A stretch of 64,000 bases of DNA from Candidatus Palibaumannia cicadellinicola (GCF_001269425.1 NZ_CP011787.1:186001-250000); one strand, 5' to 3'. Shown: positions 41,007-51,611, counted from the stretch's first letter. Notes: a model not told the origin generated them from the sequence alone. Program-made: numbers and translations.

Positions 41007-41087
41007 ATGCTAAAATCAAGATTATATGTAATCTATTCTATTACATGCCCCTCCAATGGAGGGGCTTTTTTTTTATTACTTAGTTGA
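41007..41087 (+). CDS. pyrL: Putative pyrBI operon leader peptide PyrL
   Basis: A 26-codon frame begins at 41007 (MLKSRLYVIYS), runs straight through the terminator hairpin as CPSNGGAFF and stops at 41085-41087, 60 bp before pyrB. In E. coli, PyrL also reads through the attenuator (ending NRGAFF...); a ribosome following closely behind an RNA polymerase slowed by low UTP stops the hairpin forming. The same GGAFF/RGAFF peptide arises because the frame crosses GGGGC-TTTTTT. No strong Shine-Dalgarno is visible. The role is inferred from this close architectural match. Confidence 0.65.
   Translation: MLKSRLYVIYSITCPSNGGAFFLLLS
41026..41046 (+). promoter_or_regulatory. Pause-type hairpin before the pyr attenuator
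   Basis: Arms atgtaat (41026-41032) and attacat (41040-41046) with U-rich loop ctattct lie immediately before the terminator stem. A U-rich pause region precedes the attenuator in E. coli pyrBI and provides UTP sensing; this hairpin fits that place. Confidence 0.5.
41047..41074 (+). terminator. pyrBI attenuator (rho-independent terminator)
   Basis: Arms gcccctcc (41047-41054) and ggaggggc (41058-41065) with loop aat are followed by nine T. It is by far the most GC-rich hairpin in the region and lies 73 bp upstream of pyrB, inside the pyrL frame. It is a textbook intrinsic terminator placed as the pyrBI attenuator. Confidence 0.88.
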
Positions 41088-41147
41088 ATAGTAGTTAGTA
41101 CGTACATACAATAATGTACGCTATGTAATGTTAGGAGTACCAAAAAT

Positions 41148-42089
41148 ATGATTAATCCTTTTTATAGAAAGCATATTATTTCTATAAATGATTTTAGCCG
41201 CAAAGAATTAGAGCTAGTGTTACACATAGCAGCTTGCCTGAAGGTTAGGCAACAACCAGAATTATTAAAAAATAAGATTATTGCTAGCTGTTTTTTCGAG
41301 GCTTCTACTAGGACTAGATTATCTTTTGAAACTGCTATTTATCGTCTTGGTGCCTCTGTAGTTGGATTTTCAGATGCTAGCAATACATCATGGAGTAAAA
41401 AGGGTGAGACTTTAGCTGATACTATTTCAGTTATTAGTACTTATGTAGATGCTATAATATTACGTCATCCGCAGGATGGTTCAGCACAACTTGCTACAGA
41501 ATTTTCCGGTCAGGTACCTATTATAAACGCTGGTGATGGTGCCAATCAGCATCCAACACAAACATTACTTGATCTATTCAATATTTATGAAACTCAGGGT
41601 AGATTAGACAATATTAGTATTGCTATGGTAGGTGATCTAAAATATGGTCGCACTGTACATTCCTTAACTCAAGCACTAACTAAATTTAATGATAATCGTT
41701 TTTATTTTATCGCCCCTGAGACACTGGGGCTACCAGCTTATATTTTACAATCTATTATAGATAAAGGTATTAAGTATAGTATGCATGTAAACTTAGCTGA
41801 TGTAATAGCTCAGCTAGATATTCTATATATGACAAGAGTACAAAAAGAAAGATTAGATCCAACAGAGTACGTGAACGTTAAAGCGCAGTTTGTGCTACAG
41901 AAACATAATCTCACTAAAGTACGCAATAATCTTAAAGTACTGCATCCTTTACCACGAATAGATGAAATAGCTTATGATGTTGATCAAACACCATACGCTT
42001 ATTATTTTCAACAAGCAAGTAATGGTGTATTTACCAGACAAGCTTTACTTGCGCTAGTGTTAAATAAACAATTAGATATTATTATATGA
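41148..42089 (+). CDS. pyrB: Aspartate carbamoyltransferase catalytic chain
   Basis: It joins carbamoyl phosphate and aspartate, the committed step of pyrimidine synthesis. The 313 residues (E. coli 311) carry the carbamoyl phosphate loop [10 protein letters not shown], the Lys pair in [45 protein letters not shown] and the HPLPR motif with the aspartate-binding Arg. AGGAGT precedes the ATG at suitable distance. It sits after a pyrL-like leader and attenuator, so expression should respond to UTP. pyrI follows 27 bp after the stop. Confidence 0.97.
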   Translation: MINPFYRKHIISINDFSRKELELVLHIAACLKVRQQPELLKNKIIASCFFEASTRTRLSFETAIYRLGASVVGFSDASNTSWSKKGETLADTISVISTYVDAIILRHPQDGSAQLATEFSGQVPIINAGDGANQHPTQTLLDLFNIYETQGRLDNISIAMVGDLKYGRTVHSLTQALTKFNDNRFYFIAPETLGLPAYILQSIIDKGIKYSMHVNLADVIAQLDILYMTRVQKERLDPTEYVNVKAQFVLQKHNLTKVRNNLKVLHPLPRIDEIAYDVDQTPYAYYFQQASNGVFTRQALLALVLNKQLDIII

Positions 42090-42116
42090 ATAATTATTAT
42101 GGTATTTTTTATGAAT

Positions 42117-42602
42117 ATGAATCAGCATAATAAACTACAGGTAGAAGCAATTAGCAGGGGTACAGTTATAGACCATATTCCGTCGCAGGTAGGAATAAAA
42201 CTACTAAATTTGTTTAAATTAGTAGCAACAGATGAACGTATTACGATTGGTTTAAATTTACCTTCTAATAAGCAAGGGAAGAAAGATCTAATTAAAATAG
42301 AGAATGTATTCTTGACTAAGGAGCAAGCAAATCAGTTATCTATTTATGCGCCTTACGCTACAGTTAATCGTATTGATAATTACCATGTAGTATGCAAAAG
42401 TACTGTTACGTTACCTGATAATATTGATGACATATTTATGTGTCCTAATAGCAACTGTATTAGCCGTAGCGAACCTGTTGCTTCCGGATTCGGTATTAAA
42501 ATAATAGGTAATAAAATTCATTTAAAATGTAAATATTGCGAAAAATTATTTGAGCAACGTGCGGTAGAATCTAGTCAGATGAATGACTTTATAAAAATAT
42601 AA
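42117..42602 (+). CDS. pyrI: Aspartate carbamoyltransferase regulatory chain
   Basis: It binds CTP/UTP and ATP and tunes PyrB in the dodecameric enzyme. The protein shows [17 protein letters not shown] (nucleotide-binding), [20 protein letters not shown] and the four zinc ligands in CPNSNC and CKYCEK. The start at 42117 (MNQHNKLQ; E. coli MTHDNKLQ) gives 161 residues; in-frame ATGs at 42111 and 42099 are alternatives and none has a good ribosome binding site. Keeping an allosteric subunit plus an attenuator means pyrimidine control survives at two levels in this reduced genome. Confidence 0.94.
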   Translation: MNQHNKLQVEAISRGTVIDHIPSQVGIKLLNLFKLVATDERITIGLNLPSNKQGKKDLIKIENVFLTKEQANQLSIYAPYATVNRIDNYHVVCKSTVTLPDNIDDIFMCPNSNCISRSEPVASGFGIKIIGNKIHLKCKYCEKLFEQRAVESSQMNDFIKI

Positions 42603-42816
42603 GTCATTTTATATAAATAACTTTCTATTATTAATATTAATTTGTTAATTAAAAATATTATTAACAACATATAACTAGTTGGTTTAATAAAAAAATGCCA
42701 ATAAAGTTATAGAACCATCCATATATATATATTTGCAATATATATGATATTTATTTGTGGTACGATGATGTGTCTCTAACTAACTATAACTAACTAAGTT
42801 AGGGATTGATATATAT

Positions 42817-42879
42817 ATGCGGGCTGCTATGCTAGTGGTAATGTTACTTATTACTAATAGTATGTATTTATTTTATTGA
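42817..42879 (+). CDS. Possible 20-residue hydrophobic micro-ORF
   Basis: ATG at 42817 is preceded by TTAGGGAT and begins MRAAMLVVMLLITNSMYL, a short hydrophobic peptide followed 25 bp later by the hairpin at 42904-42926. The arrangement of short peptide then terminator resembles a leader/attenuator unit or a small membrane protein, but no gene follows in this direction (cspE is on the other strand). I do not recognise the peptide. A chance frame cannot be excluded. Confidence 0.25.
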   Translation: MRAAMLVVMLLITNSMYLFY

Positions 42880-42903
42880 TATGTCTTATCGTTTTTTAAT
42901 AAC

Positions 42904-42926
42904 AAAACCCGCACTAGGCGGGTTTT
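42904..42926 (-). terminator. Intrinsic terminator of cspE (bidirectional hairpin)
   Basis: Arms aaaacccgc (42904-42912) and gcgggtttt (42918-42926) with loop actag form a 9-bp stem with T-rich ends on both strands. It is 64 bp beyond the cspE stop on the minus strand, and could also stop rightward transcription from pyrBI. Confidence 0.85.
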
Positions 42927-42989
42927 ATAATACAAAAAGCAACTATATACTAGACTATATACATACTACAATAAAACAACATGAAAATA

Positions 42990-43199
42990 TTATATAGCAG
43001 TAACGTCAGCAGCCGATGGGCCTTTGGCGCCATTAGTTATTTCAAACTCTACGCGCTGACCTTCAGCTAATGTTTTGAAACCGTTACTCTGAATAGCTGA
43101 GAAGTGTACAAACACATCTTTGCTGCCATCTTCAGGGGTAATAAAACCGAATCCTTTGGACTCATTAAACCATTTAACGTTACCTTTAATCTTAGACAT
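42990..43199 (-). CDS. cspE: Cold-shock-like protein CspE
   Basis: This 69-residue single-stranded nucleic acid chaperone melts RNA secondary structure. It is almost identical to E. coli Csp[21 protein letters not shown] with RNP1, [20 protein letters not shown] with RNP2, and [14 protein letters not shown]. CspE rather than CspC is favoured by SKIKGN and [11 protein letters not shown]. The frame is open to 43244, but the ATG at 43199 with AAGGG upstream is the right start. It is the only cold-shock protein here; strong conservation suggests high expression. Confidence 0.95.
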   Translation of the reverse strand: MSKIKGNVKWFNESKGFGFITPEDGSKDVFVHFSAIQSNGFKTLAEGQRVEFEITNGAKGPSAADVTAI

Positions 43200-43707
43200 C
43201 AAACTAACCCTTAAATAAATTATCGACACAAATTCTGTGTCCAATAGTAGTACAGCAACTGATAAGCTTTTTGTCTAGTATTCTATAGTTAAACCGTGAT
43301 AAATATTACTAAAATAACTGTTAATAGTATTATTTATATTGATATTTTATTGAAAATATCTTATTTATTGAATACTTCACAAAATATAATAAAATAAATA
43401 TAGCTAGTAAATTATAAATTAATTTATGTATGTGTACTCACCTAAATACCTAGTGTACTTAATAAACTATCTGTTAGTAGTATGACGCTAGATAATATCT
43501 AGGTTCCTATTTATAAATTGTATCAACAATAAAATAACAAAAATATTGTCCCGAATACTTTTGTTGTGCCTGGACAAAACATTATTTTTTTACCTTAGCA
43601 GCTATATATGCGTATCAGAATATTAAAGCGGAAACTATAATTACAGTAATATATTAAACATATTTTTATTATTATAAATAAACATAATATAGATAATATT
43701 ACTATAA
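43200..43707. other. Gap between cspE and lon
   Basis: This holds the cspE leader and promoter region on the minus strand and the 3' flank of lon. hupB and ppiD, which follow lon in E. coli, were not recognised. The repeat gtgtactcacctaaatacctagtgtac-like palindrome at about 43432-43458 shows short arms. Otherwise nothing is seen. Confidence 0.45.
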
Positions 43708-46056
43708 CTAATTCACAGGAGTATTTTCTAAAGCTAACAACAGTACTTCATCAATGCGTTTTACTAGTTTTATATTTATAGCATTACTAATAATAGTTGG
43801 TATTTCTTCTAAATGTTTTTTATTTCCGTAAGGAATTAAAACAGTATTAATCCCGCCACGATGAGCGGCTAGTAGTTTTTCTTTTAGACCTCCTATTGGT
43901 AAAATTTTACCACTTAGTGTGATTTCTCCTGTCATAGCTACATTAGCTCTTACTGGATTACCAGTAAGACTGGATACTAGAGCTGTACACATAGCTATTC
44001 CAGCACTAGGCCCATCTTTAGGTGTAGCTCCTTCTGGTACATGTACATGTATATCTATTTTGTCATAAAAATTATGATTTAGACCAAGTTTATCAGATAG
44101 TGCACGTACAACAGTAAGTGCAGCCTGAATTGACTCTTGCATAACTTCACCTAGAGAACCAGTGTAAGTTAGTTTTCCTTTGCCAGGAACACAAGCAGTT
44201 TCTATAGTTAGTAGTTCTCCGCCTACCTCTGTCCAGGCTAGGCCAGTAACTTTTCCAATGCTATTTTCTTCTTCAGCACTACCATAGTCAAAAATCTGGA
44301 CGCCTAGAAAATCTTTAAGATTAGAAGCATTAATAGTAATATTTTTAATATTCTTATCTATAAGTAAAATTTTTACTGCCTTACGACATAGTTTAGCAAT
44401 TTCTCTTTCTAGATTACGTACCCCTGCTTCTCTAGTATAATAACGAATAATACCAACTAATGCGCTGTCTTCTATAGTAAGTTCATGTTTTTTAAGGGCA
44501 TTGCGTGCTAGCTGTTTAGCAAGCAGATGTTTACGAGCAATATTTATTTTCTCCTCTTCGGTATATCCTGATAAGCGTATAACTTCCATTCTATCAAGCA
44601 ATGGCGTCGGAATATTCATCGAATTAGAGGTAGCTACAAACATAACATCAGAAAGATCATAATCCACTTCTAAATAATGATCGTTAAAAGTACTATTTTG
44701 TTCAGGATCTAAAACCTCTAGTAAAGCTGAAGTTGGATCACCACGAATATCTGATGACATCTTATCAATTTCATCAAGCAGAAACAGCGGATTTTTTACC
44801 CCTATTCTAGCAATTTTTTGGATAATTTTACCAGGCATAGAACCTATATAAGTACGGCGATGGCCACGTATTTCAGCTTCATCTCTTACTCCTCCTAGCG
44901 CCATTCTAACGTATTTACGACCGGTTGACTTAGCAATAGATTGACCAAGAGATGTTTTTCCTACTCCTGGTGGTCCTACTAAGCAAAGTATTGGCCCTTT
45001 TATTTTACTAACTCTTACTCTACTTTGTACCGCCAGGTATTCTAAAATACGATCTTTTACCCTATTTAATCCATAGTGGTCTAAATCAAGAATTTTATGT
45101 GCCTTAACCAGGTCTTTTTTTACTTTACTACGCGCATGCCATGGTACTGATAACATCCAGTCAATATAACCTCGGACTACAGTAGCCTCTGCTGACATAG
45201 GTGACATCATTTTTAGCTTGTATAATTCTGATTCTGTTTTTTTTCTAGCGTAATTTGGCATTTTAGCAGCTTCTATCTTACGTCTCAGAGTTTCGTATTC
45301 ATCTGGTGCGTAATCCATATCGCCTAATTCTTTCTGAATAGCTTTAATTTGTTCATTAAGATAATATTCTCGCTGACTTTTCTCCATTTGTTTTTTGACA
45401 CGATTCCGAATTCTTTTTTCTACTTGTAATAGATCTATTTCAGACTCCATCATTGCCATTAAATATTCCAGTCGCTCGGTAACATTTGTCATTTCTAATA
45501 CTGACTGTTTATCTGCTAGTTTTAGTGGCATATGAGCAGCAATAGTATCAGCTAATTTGGCTGCATCTTCGATGTTATGAAGTGAAGTAAGCACTTCTAG
45601 TGGAATTTTTTTATTTAATTTAATATAACCTTCGAATTGATTAACAGCAGTACGAACTAGCACTTTCTGCTCACTTTCGTCTAGTTTTTGAACGTCACAA
45701 TAATCTGCCTCAGCAGTAAAATGATCTCCGCTATCAGCTAATTTTATGATACGAGCACGTGTTAATCCTTCTACCAGAACTTTTACTGTCCCATCAGGTA
45801 ATTTTAGCATCTGTAGAATAGATGATACAGTTCCTATTGCAAAAAGATCGTTAGTACTTGGTTCGTCAGTTAATGCTTCTTTCTGTGCTACTAACATAAT
45901 TTTTTTATCATTATTTATAGCTGCTTCAAGACACCTAATAGATTTTTCCCTGCCTACAAAAAGTGGAATCACCATATGCGGATAAACCACCACATCGCGC
46001 AGAGGCAATACTGGGATTTCTATGCGTTCGTAACGCTCAGAATTCGTCGTATTCAT
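43708..46056 (-). CDS. lon: ATP-dependent protease Lon
   Basis: Lon degrades misfolded and regulatory proteins in the cytoplasm. The 782 residues (E. coli 784) begin with the substrate-binding LAN domain (IPVLPLRDVVVYPHMVIPLFVG), then the coiled coil EKSQREYYLNEQIKAIQKELG, Walker A GPPGVGKTSLGQ near residue 356, and the protease domain with catalytic Ser in PKDGPSAGIAMCTA and Lys in GGLKEKLLAAHRGG. Order clpP-clpX-lon is as in E. coli. No separate heat-shock promoter was identified in the 193 bp upstream. Confidence 0.97.
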   Translation of the reverse strand: MNTTNSERYERIEIPVLPLRDVVVYPHMVIPLFVGREKSIRCLEAAINNDKKIMLVAQKEALTDEPSTNDLFAIGTVSSILQMLKLPDGTVKVLVEGLTRARIIKLADSGDHFTAEADYCDVQKLDESEQKVLVRTAVNQFEGYIKLNKKIPLEVLTSLHNIEDAAKLADTIAAHMPLKLADKQSVLEMTNVTERLEYLMAMMESEIDLLQVEKRIRNRVKKQMEKSQREYYLNEQIKAIQKELGDMDYAPDEYETLRRKIEAAKMPNYARKKTESELYKLKMMSPMSAEATVVRGYIDWMLSVPWHARSKVKKDLVKAHKILDLDHYGLNRVKDRILEYLAVQSRVRVSKIKGPILCLVGPPGVGKTSLGQSIAKSTGRKYVRMALGGVRDEAEIRGHRRTYIGSMPGKIIQKIARIGVKNPLFLLDEIDKMSSDIRGDPTSALLEVLDPEQNSTFNDHYLEVDYDLSDVMFVATSNSMNIPTPLLDRMEVIRLSGYTEEEKINIARKHLLAKQLARNALKKHELTIEDSALVGIIRYYTREAGVRNLEREIAKLCRKAVKILLIDKNIKNITINASNLKDFLGVQIFDYGSAEEENSIGKVTGLAWTEVGGELLTIETACVPGKGKLTYTGSLGEVMQESIQAALTVVRALSDKLGLNHNFYDKIDIHVHVPEGATPKDGPSAGIAMCTALVSSLTGNPVRANVAMTGEITLSGKILPIGGLKEKLLAAHRGGINTVLIPYGNKKHLEEIPTIISNAINIKLVKRIDEVLLLALENTPVN

Positions 46057-46249
46057 AGAACTTTCTCTTATTTTAACTAACTTATTCAGCCAGATTATAT
46101 AAAACTTAGCTTATACTACTACTTTTAAGTAAAGTGTATATGTATTTGAGTATATTGGGTCTAATCCATTACATTCAACATAAAATTAAAAAGTAGAATA
46201 GTAAAATTCTTAGGCCTTTAATTAAATTACTTATTTTATTCAATTTATC

Positions 46250-47518
46250 CTACGCCTGCTTAGCTTCGTTCTTACCATAAATTAGTAATGGTTCAGCTTG
46301 ACCAGAAATTACTTTTTCATCAATAACTACTTTTGCTAAATTTTTCTTAGAAGGTAATTCATACATAGTGTCCAACAGTACATTTTCTAAAATAGAACGT
46401 AAACCACGTGCACCAGTTTGTCGCGCCATAGCTTTTTTTGCTATCGCTGTTAGGGCTTCTTCACTAAACTCAAGTTCAACACCTTCAATATTGAATAATG
46501 CCTGATATTGTTTAGTTAGCGCATTTTTTGGTTCACGTAATATCTTGATTAGTGCTTCTTCGCTTAATTCATTAAGGGTCGCTACAACAGGTAACCGACC
46601 TATAAATTCTGGAATTAAGCCAAATTTAACTAAATCATCTGGTTCTACTTGAGCTAGTAGCTGACATTCAGTTAAATTGTCAGAACTACAGTTAATAGTC
46701 GCGCTGAAACCTATACTATTGTTAGTATTAGTACGTCGTTCTATAACTTTCGATAGACCAGAAAAAGTACCACCGCAAATAAAAAGAATCTTTGAAGTAT
46801 CTACCTGTAAAAACTCTTGTTGTGGATGCTTACGTCCACCCTGTGGTGGTACAGCTGCAATTGTGCCTTCAATGATTTTTAGTAATGCCTGCTGTACCCC
46901 CTCACCTGAGACATCGCGTGTTATAGATGGATTTTCTGATTTACGGGAAATTTTATCTATTTCATCAATATATACTATGCCAAGTTGCGCCTTATGCACA
47001 TCATAATCGCATTTTTGTAGCAATTTTTGGATAATATTTTCTACGTCTTCACCAACATACCCTGCTTCAGTTAGTGTAGTAGCATCCGCCATAGTAAAAG
47101 GTACGTGTAGGAAACGTGCTAGTGTATCAGCTAGTAGTGTTTTACCACTACCTGTTGGTCCAATTAGCAGAATATTACTTTTTTCAAGTTCAATGCTATT
47201 ATTAGCATTGTCATTACGTAACCTCTTATAGTGGTTATATACAGCTACAGCTAATACTTTTTTTACTTTTTCTTGACCAATAACATAATCATTCAGGTTA
47301 TTACGGATTTCATGGGGCGTAGGAAGTACGTTAAGTTCACTAGGCAGTGCTAATAATTCCTTGATCTCTTCCCTGATAATATCATTACATAAATCAACAC
47401 ATTCATCGCATATATAAACCAATGGCCCTGCAATAAGTTTCCGTACCTCGTGTTGACGTTTCCCGCAGAAAGAACAACACAGGATCTTGTTTGCACTTTC
47501 TTTACGCTTATCTGTCAT
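46250..47518 (-). CDS. clpX: ATP-dependent Clp protease ATPase subunit ClpX
   Basis: ClpX unfolds substrates and feeds them to ClpP. The 422 residues (E. coli 424) include the N-terminal zinc domain [11 protein letters not shown]...CDECVDLC, Walker [16 protein letters not shown] near residue 120, the pore GYVGEDVE, Walker [11 protein letters not shown], the IGF loop NSIGFSA that docks to ClpP, and sensor 2 [10 protein letters not shown] 13-bp tandem duplication upstream (47520-47545) repeats the AGGTTTACT ribosome-binding sequence. It probably shares a transcript with clpP. Confidence 0.97.
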   Translation of the reverse strand: MTDKRKESANKILCCSFCGKRQHEVRKLIAGPLVYICDECVDLCNDIIREEIKELLALPSELNVLPTPHEIRNNLNDYVIGQEKVKKVLAVAVYNHYKRLRNDNANNSIELEKSNILLIGPTGSGKTLLADTLARFLHVPFTMADATTLTEAGYVGEDVENIIQKLLQKCDYDVHKAQLGIVYIDEIDKISRKSENPSITRDVSGEGVQQALLKIIEGTIAAVPPQGGRKHPQQEFLQVDTSKILFICGGTFSGLSKVIERRTNTNNSIGFSATINCSSDNLTECQLLAQVEPDDLVKFGLIPEFIGRLPVVATLNELSEEALIKILREPKNALTKQYQALFNIEGVELEFSEEALTAIAKKAMARQTGARGLRSILENVLLDTMYELPSKKNLAKVVIDEKVISGQAEPLLIYGKNEAKQA

Positions 47519-47519
47519 C

Positions 47520-47545
47520 AGTAAACCTCTTTAGTAAACCTATTT
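47520..47545. repeat. 13-bp tandem duplication in front of clpX
   Basis: agtaaacctcttt (47520-47532) is followed by agtaaacctattt (47533-47545), 12 of 13 identical. On the coding strand each copy contains AGGTTTACT, so the clpX ribosome-binding region is doubled. Confidence 0.8.
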
Positions 47546-47640
47546 GTTGCACGCTCCTTAAGAGCGTAACAGTTACGGCTAATTTTAAAACCGGTTGTCG
47601 GAGGAGATCTACCTTACTTAAGTAGAACATTTTATTTTAA

Positions 47641-48300
47641 TTAACTTAAATTTTTTGTGTATGTATTACCTGACATACGCTGACTCAATACTGAATCAAT
47701 AATTCCATAGTCAACAGCTTCATTCGCTGAAAGAAAACGGTCACGTTCAGTATCTTGTTCTATGATATTTATATCCTTACCAACATGTTTTGCCATTAAT
47801 TCGTTCATCCGTGCTTTTACTTTAAGAATCTCTTGAGCATGGATTTCTATATCAGTAGCCTGCCCATGAAAACCACCAATTGGCTGATGAATCATTATTC
47901 GTGCGTTAGGTAAGCAAAATCTCTTTCCCTTAGCACCAGCTGCAAGTAAGAATGCCCCCATAGAAGCTGCTTGACCCATACAAAAAGTACTAACTTCAGG
48001 TTTGATAAATTGCATGGTATCGTAAATTGACATACCTGATGTAATAACACCACCAGGTGAGTTGATATATAAATATATATCTTTTTCAGGGTTTTCAGCT
48101 TCTAAAAATATCATTTGTGCTACAATAAGATTAGCCATATAGTCTTCAACCCTACCGGTCATAAAAATAATACGTTCTTTCAATAGTCGAGAAAAAATAT
48201 CGTATGAACGTTCTCCTTTTAATGTCTGCTCAACTACCATTGGTACCAAAGCCATATCAATTTTGTATTTAGTATTTTCGCCAACACCAAAATAGGACAT
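47641..48300 (-). CDS. clpP: ATP-dependent Clp protease proteolytic subunit ClpP
   Basis: ClpP is the barrel-shaped serine protease partner of ClpX. The 219 residues (E. coli 207) start [16 protein letters not shown], a short propeptide, followed by [10 protein letters not shown] as in mature ClpP. The catalytic triad is Ser in [11 protein letters not shown], His in MIHQPIGG and Asp in the ERDTER-like [11 protein letters not shown]. The C-terminus carries a short extra tail. tig, which stands upstream in E. coli, is missing, but a terminator is left at its place. Confidence 0.97.
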   Translation of the reverse strand: MSYFGVGENTKYKIDMALVPMVVEQTLKGERSYDIFSRLLKERIIFMTGRVEDYMANLIVAQMIFLEAENPEKDIYLYINSPGGVITSGMSIYDTMQFIKPEVSTFCMGQAASMGAFLLAAGAKGKRFCLPNARIMIHQPIGGFHGQATDIEIHAQEILKVKARMNELMAKHVGKDINIIEQDTERDRFLSANEAVDYGIIDSVLSQRMSGNTYTKNLS

Positions 48301-48736
48301 AATTCTCTCCTAGAGAAGCATATTAATGGTTAGTTTGATCTAATATTATGATATCTAAGAAAAAAAGCCTGTCACCTAGGTATATGACAGGCTTGTATAT
48401 TATGCTATGCTTACAATATAAAATACCACGTTAAAGTAGCGCTAAAATAAATAAGTAAAATATATTTGTTTGCTTTTTAGCATTAATATTATTAATTTTT
48501 AATTACAACTTTAATTTTAACATAAATTTTTTTAACAAAATACTATTTACATTTTGATAGCTGTTTAGCTGATATTTACCTCTTCTGTAATCCTTTAAGG
48601 ATTGACCATACCATACTTAAATAAAATAACAAAAAAACATACTACAATGTGAAGCTTATTTACAGTGCTGTAACCTTACCGTAAAATACTAATATTCTTC
48701 AACATAAAGTTTTAGTTAATTTTTTTTAGGATTTAG
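48301..48736. other. Gap between divergent clpP and cyoA
   Basis: In E. coli ampG, yajG, bolA and tig lie between cyoA and clpP; here only a strong minus-strand terminator (48365-48394) is left and no protein remnant was recognised. TTGACC at about 48611 could be a -35 for cyoA, but no -10 at standard spacing is evident. Confidence 0.5.
48365..48394 (-). terminator. Orphan intrinsic terminator upstream of clpP
   Basis: Arms aagcctgtca (48365-48374) and tgacaggctt (48385-48394) make a perfect 10-bp stem; on the minus strand it is followed by a run of seven T. It points toward clpP with no gene upstream in that direction. The likely explanation is that it is the surviving terminator of the deleted tig gene. 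Confidence 0.8.
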
Positions 48737-49633
48737 ATGATACTCATAAAAAACTACTATAATTCTAGTAGAGATATTATAGCAATTATTATTGCAATTA
48801 CATTACTAAGTGGTTGTAGTGATTTAGTTTTAATTCATCCCAAAGGACAGATAGGACTAGAACAACGTTCACTTATTTTTACGTCTTTAGGACTAATGTT
48901 GATTGTGGTAGTACCTGCTATAATAATGGCAATTATATTTGCGATTAAATATCGTGCATCAAATATTAAAGCAACGTATAGTCCTAACTGGTGCAGTTCT
49001 ACTAAAATAGAACTAATAGTATGGTCAATCCCAATTCTTATAATTATTTTTCTAGCACAATTAACCTGGACATCGACTCACTCACTAGATCCAAGTAAGC
49101 CAATTGCATCTAAAGCAAAACCTATTAATATTCAGGTAGTAGCACTAGATTGGAAATGGTTATTTATTTATCCTGAATATGGTATTGCTACAGTGAACGA
49201 AATAGCATTTCCTATTAATGTTCCTATTCATTTTGAGATTACCTCAAATTCAGTGATGAACTCTTTTTTTATTCCACAGTTAGGCGGACAAATATATGCT
49301 ATGGCAGGTATGAACTCTAATCTAAATCTCATTGCTAATGAGCAGGGTATCTATAAAGGGATATCATCTAATTTTAGTGGTAGTGGATTCTCTAATATGA
49401 AATTCACTGTTATTGCCACTAAAGATATGGATACTTTTTATCAATGGTTAAAAAAAGTGAAAAATTCAAAATATCAACTAAGTACCATATATGATTATGA
49501 AAATTTAGCAGTACCTAGCGATAATAATCAGGTTAAGTACTTTTCAATAGTTAAACCATACTTATACAAACATGTAATAAGTAAGTTTCTGACTGAGAAA
49601 ACATATCCCATTGGTATCAAGAAAAAGGAATAA
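48737..49633 (+). CDS. cyoA: Cytochrome bo3 ubiquinol oxidase subunit II
   Basis: It is a membrane-anchored periplasmic subunit of the terminal quinol oxidase. The 298 residues have a lipoprotein signal ending LLSGC (lipobox), two membrane helices (about 45-70 and 90-110), and the cupredoxin domain with [26 protein letters not shown] and [19 protein letters not shown]; the copper A ligands are absent, as expected in quinol oxidases. The Met/His-rich C-terminal tail of the E. coli protein (315) is missing. It heads cyoABCDE and its end carries the ribosome binding site for cyoB. Confidence 0.96.
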   Translation: MILIKNYYNSSRDIIAIIIAITLLSGCSDLVLIHPKGQIGLEQRSLIFTSLGLMLIVVVPAIIMAIIFAIKYRASNIKATYSPNWCSSTKIELIVWSIPILIIIFLAQLTWTSTHSLDPSKPIASKAKPINIQVVALDWKWLFIYPEYGIATVNEIAFPINVPIHFEITSNSVMNSFFIPQLGGQIYAMAGMNSNLNLIANEQGIYKGISSNFSGSGFSNMKFTVIATKDMDTFYQWLKKVKNSKYQLSTIYDYENLAVPSDNNQVKYFSIVKPYLYKHVISKFLTEKTYPIGIKKKE

Positions 49634-49637
49634 AAAA

Positions 49638-51611
49638 ATGTTCGGAAAGTTAACTTTAAATGCTATTCCTTACCAAGAACCGATAATTATGGTAACTATT
49701 GCCTTAATTATTATTATTAGCATAGCGCTAGTAACTACTATTACTTATTTGGGTAAATGGCAGTTTCTTTGGACAAATTGGTTTACTTCGGTAGATCATA
49801 AAAAAATTGGATTAATGTATATTATAGTAGCATTTATTATGCTACTACGTGGCTTTACTGACGCTATTATGATGCGTTTGCAACAAGTTTGTGCATCAGC
49901 TGGTGATGTTGGATTTTTACCCCCGCACCATTATGATCAGGTACTAACTGCCCATGGTGTAATTATGATAATATTCATGGCAACACCTTTAGTAGTTGGT
50001 CTTATGAATTTAATAGTACCGTTACAAATAGGTGCGCGTGATGTAGCTTTCCCATTTTTAAATTCTCTTAGCTTTTGGTTATTCATAGTGGGGGTTATTC
50101 TTATTAACTTATCTCTAGGTATAGGTGAATTCGCCCAAACTGGTTGGGTTGCCTATCCACCCTTAGCATCTAAGGAGTATAGCCCCGGGGTAGGAGTAGA
50201 TTATTGGATTTGGAGTATCCAAATAGCTGGTATCGGTACTACATTAACTGGAATAAATTTTTTAACTACTATTTTACGTATGCGTACGCCTAGCATGACA
50301 ATGATGAAAATGCCAGTATTCACTTGGGCTGCACTGTGCACTAATGTTCTTATTATTGCTGCTTTTCCTATTCTAACTGTCACTATAGCGTTGTTAACCT
50401 TAGACCGTTATATTGGAACTCATTTTTTTACAAATGATATGGGTGGCAACGCAATGATGTATATTAACTTATTTTGGGCATGGGGTCACCCAGAAGTATA
50501 TATCCTTGTGCTTCCTGTTTTTGGTATTTTTTCTGAAGTTGTATCAACCTTTTCCAAAAAACCTTTATTTGGTTATAGTTCGCTAGTATGGGCTACTATT
50601 GTTATTACCTTATTATCTTTTTGTGTTTGGTTGCATCACTTTTTTACAATGGGATCTGGTGCAAATGTTAACGCTTTCTTTGGCATCATGACTATGATTA
50701 TTGCTATCCCAACTGGAGTAAAAATTTTTAATTGGCTTTTTACTATGTATCAGGGTCGTATTGAATTTCATTCATCAATGTTGTGGACTATTGGATTTAT
50801 TATAACATTTTCTATTGGTGGTATGGCTGGTGTACTGCTAGCTGTCCCAGGTGCTAATTTCGTTCTACATAATAGTCTTTTTCTGATTGCACATTTTCAT
50901 AATGTAATTATTGGCGGTGTTGTCTTCGGTTGTTTTGCTGGAATTAATTATTGGTTTCCAAAATTTTTTGGTTTTACCCTAGACGAAAAGTGGGGTAAAC
51001 GAGCTTTTTGGTTATGGATGATAGGTTTTTACGTAGCATTCATGCCTCTATATATTTTAGGCTTCATGGGTATGACCCGTCGTTTAAGCCAAAATATCGA
51101 TGCAACATTCCATCCACTATTAATAAGTGCAGCAATAGGTACATTTTTAATTACATTAGGTATTTTTTGCCAAGTAATTCAAATTTTAGTTAGTGTACGT
51201 GATCGTAATGCTAATCGTGACCTAACAGGTAACCCGTGGGGAGGAACAACTCTAGAATGGAATACCTGTTCTCCTCCACCATTTTATAACTTTGCTATTA
51301 TCCCAACTATAAATAATAGTGAAAATAACAATAAACAAAAAGCATATCAACCAATCCATATGCCAAAAAATACTAGCTTAGGAATAGTAATATCAGCCTT
51401 TAGTTTAATTCTAGGATTCACTCTTATTTGGTATATTTGGTGGTTAGCTATTATTAGTTTTATAGGTATTATTATTTTATGGATCATAAATAGTTTTAAT
51501 AAAGATGTAGATTATTATGTTTCTGTAGAAAAAATTAAACATATTGAACAGAAGTATGCTAAACAAATAAGTGATGTGGACTTAAATAATGTCAACTGTG
51601 ATAGTTTATAA
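49638..51611 (+). CDS. cyoB: Cytochrome bo3 ubiquinol oxidase subunit I
   Basis: This is the catalytic subunit that reduces oxygen and pumps protons. The 657 residues (E. coli 663) hold the haem and copper ligands: His in LTAHGVIMI, His and Tyr in [14 protein letters not shown], the HH pair in [10 protein letters not shown], and the haem-ligating histidines in [17 protein letters not shown]. The start is ATG at 49638, with AAGGA inside the cyoA end; a frame extension upstream is ignored. The quinol-binding N-terminal part [19 protein letters not shown] matches. It overlaps cyoC by 23 bp. Confidence 0.97.
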   Translation: MFGKLTLNAIPYQEPIIMVTIALIIIISIALVTTITYLGKWQFLWTNWFTSVDHKKIGLMYIIVAFIMLLRGFTDAIMMRLQQVCASAGDVGFLPPHHYDQVLTAHGVIMIIFMATPLVVGLMNLIVPLQIGARDVAFPFLNSLSFWLFIVGVILINLSLGIGEFAQTGWVAYPPLASKEYSPGVGVDYWIWSIQIAGIGTTLTGINFLTTILRMRTPSMTMMKMPVFTWAALCTNVLIIAAFPILTVTIALLTLDRYIGTHFFTNDMGGNAMMYINLFWAWGHPEVYILVLPVFGIFSEVVSTFSKKPLFGYSSLVWATIVITLLSFCVWLHHFFTMGSGANVNAFFGIMTMIIAIPTGVKIFNWLFTMYQGRIEFHSSMLWTIGFIITFSIGGMAGVLLAVPGANFVLHNSLFLIAHFHNVIIGGVVFGCFAGINYWFPKFFGFTLDEKWGKRAFWLWMIGFYVAFMPLYILGFMGMTRRLSQNIDATFHPLLISAAIGTFLITLGIFCQVIQILVSVRDRNANRDLTGNPWGGTTLEWNTCSPPPFYNFAIIPTINNSENNNKQKAYQPIHMPKNTSLGIVISAFSLILGFTLIWYIWWLAIISFIGIIILWIINSFNKDVDYYVSVEKIKHIEQKYAKQISDVDLNNVNCDSL

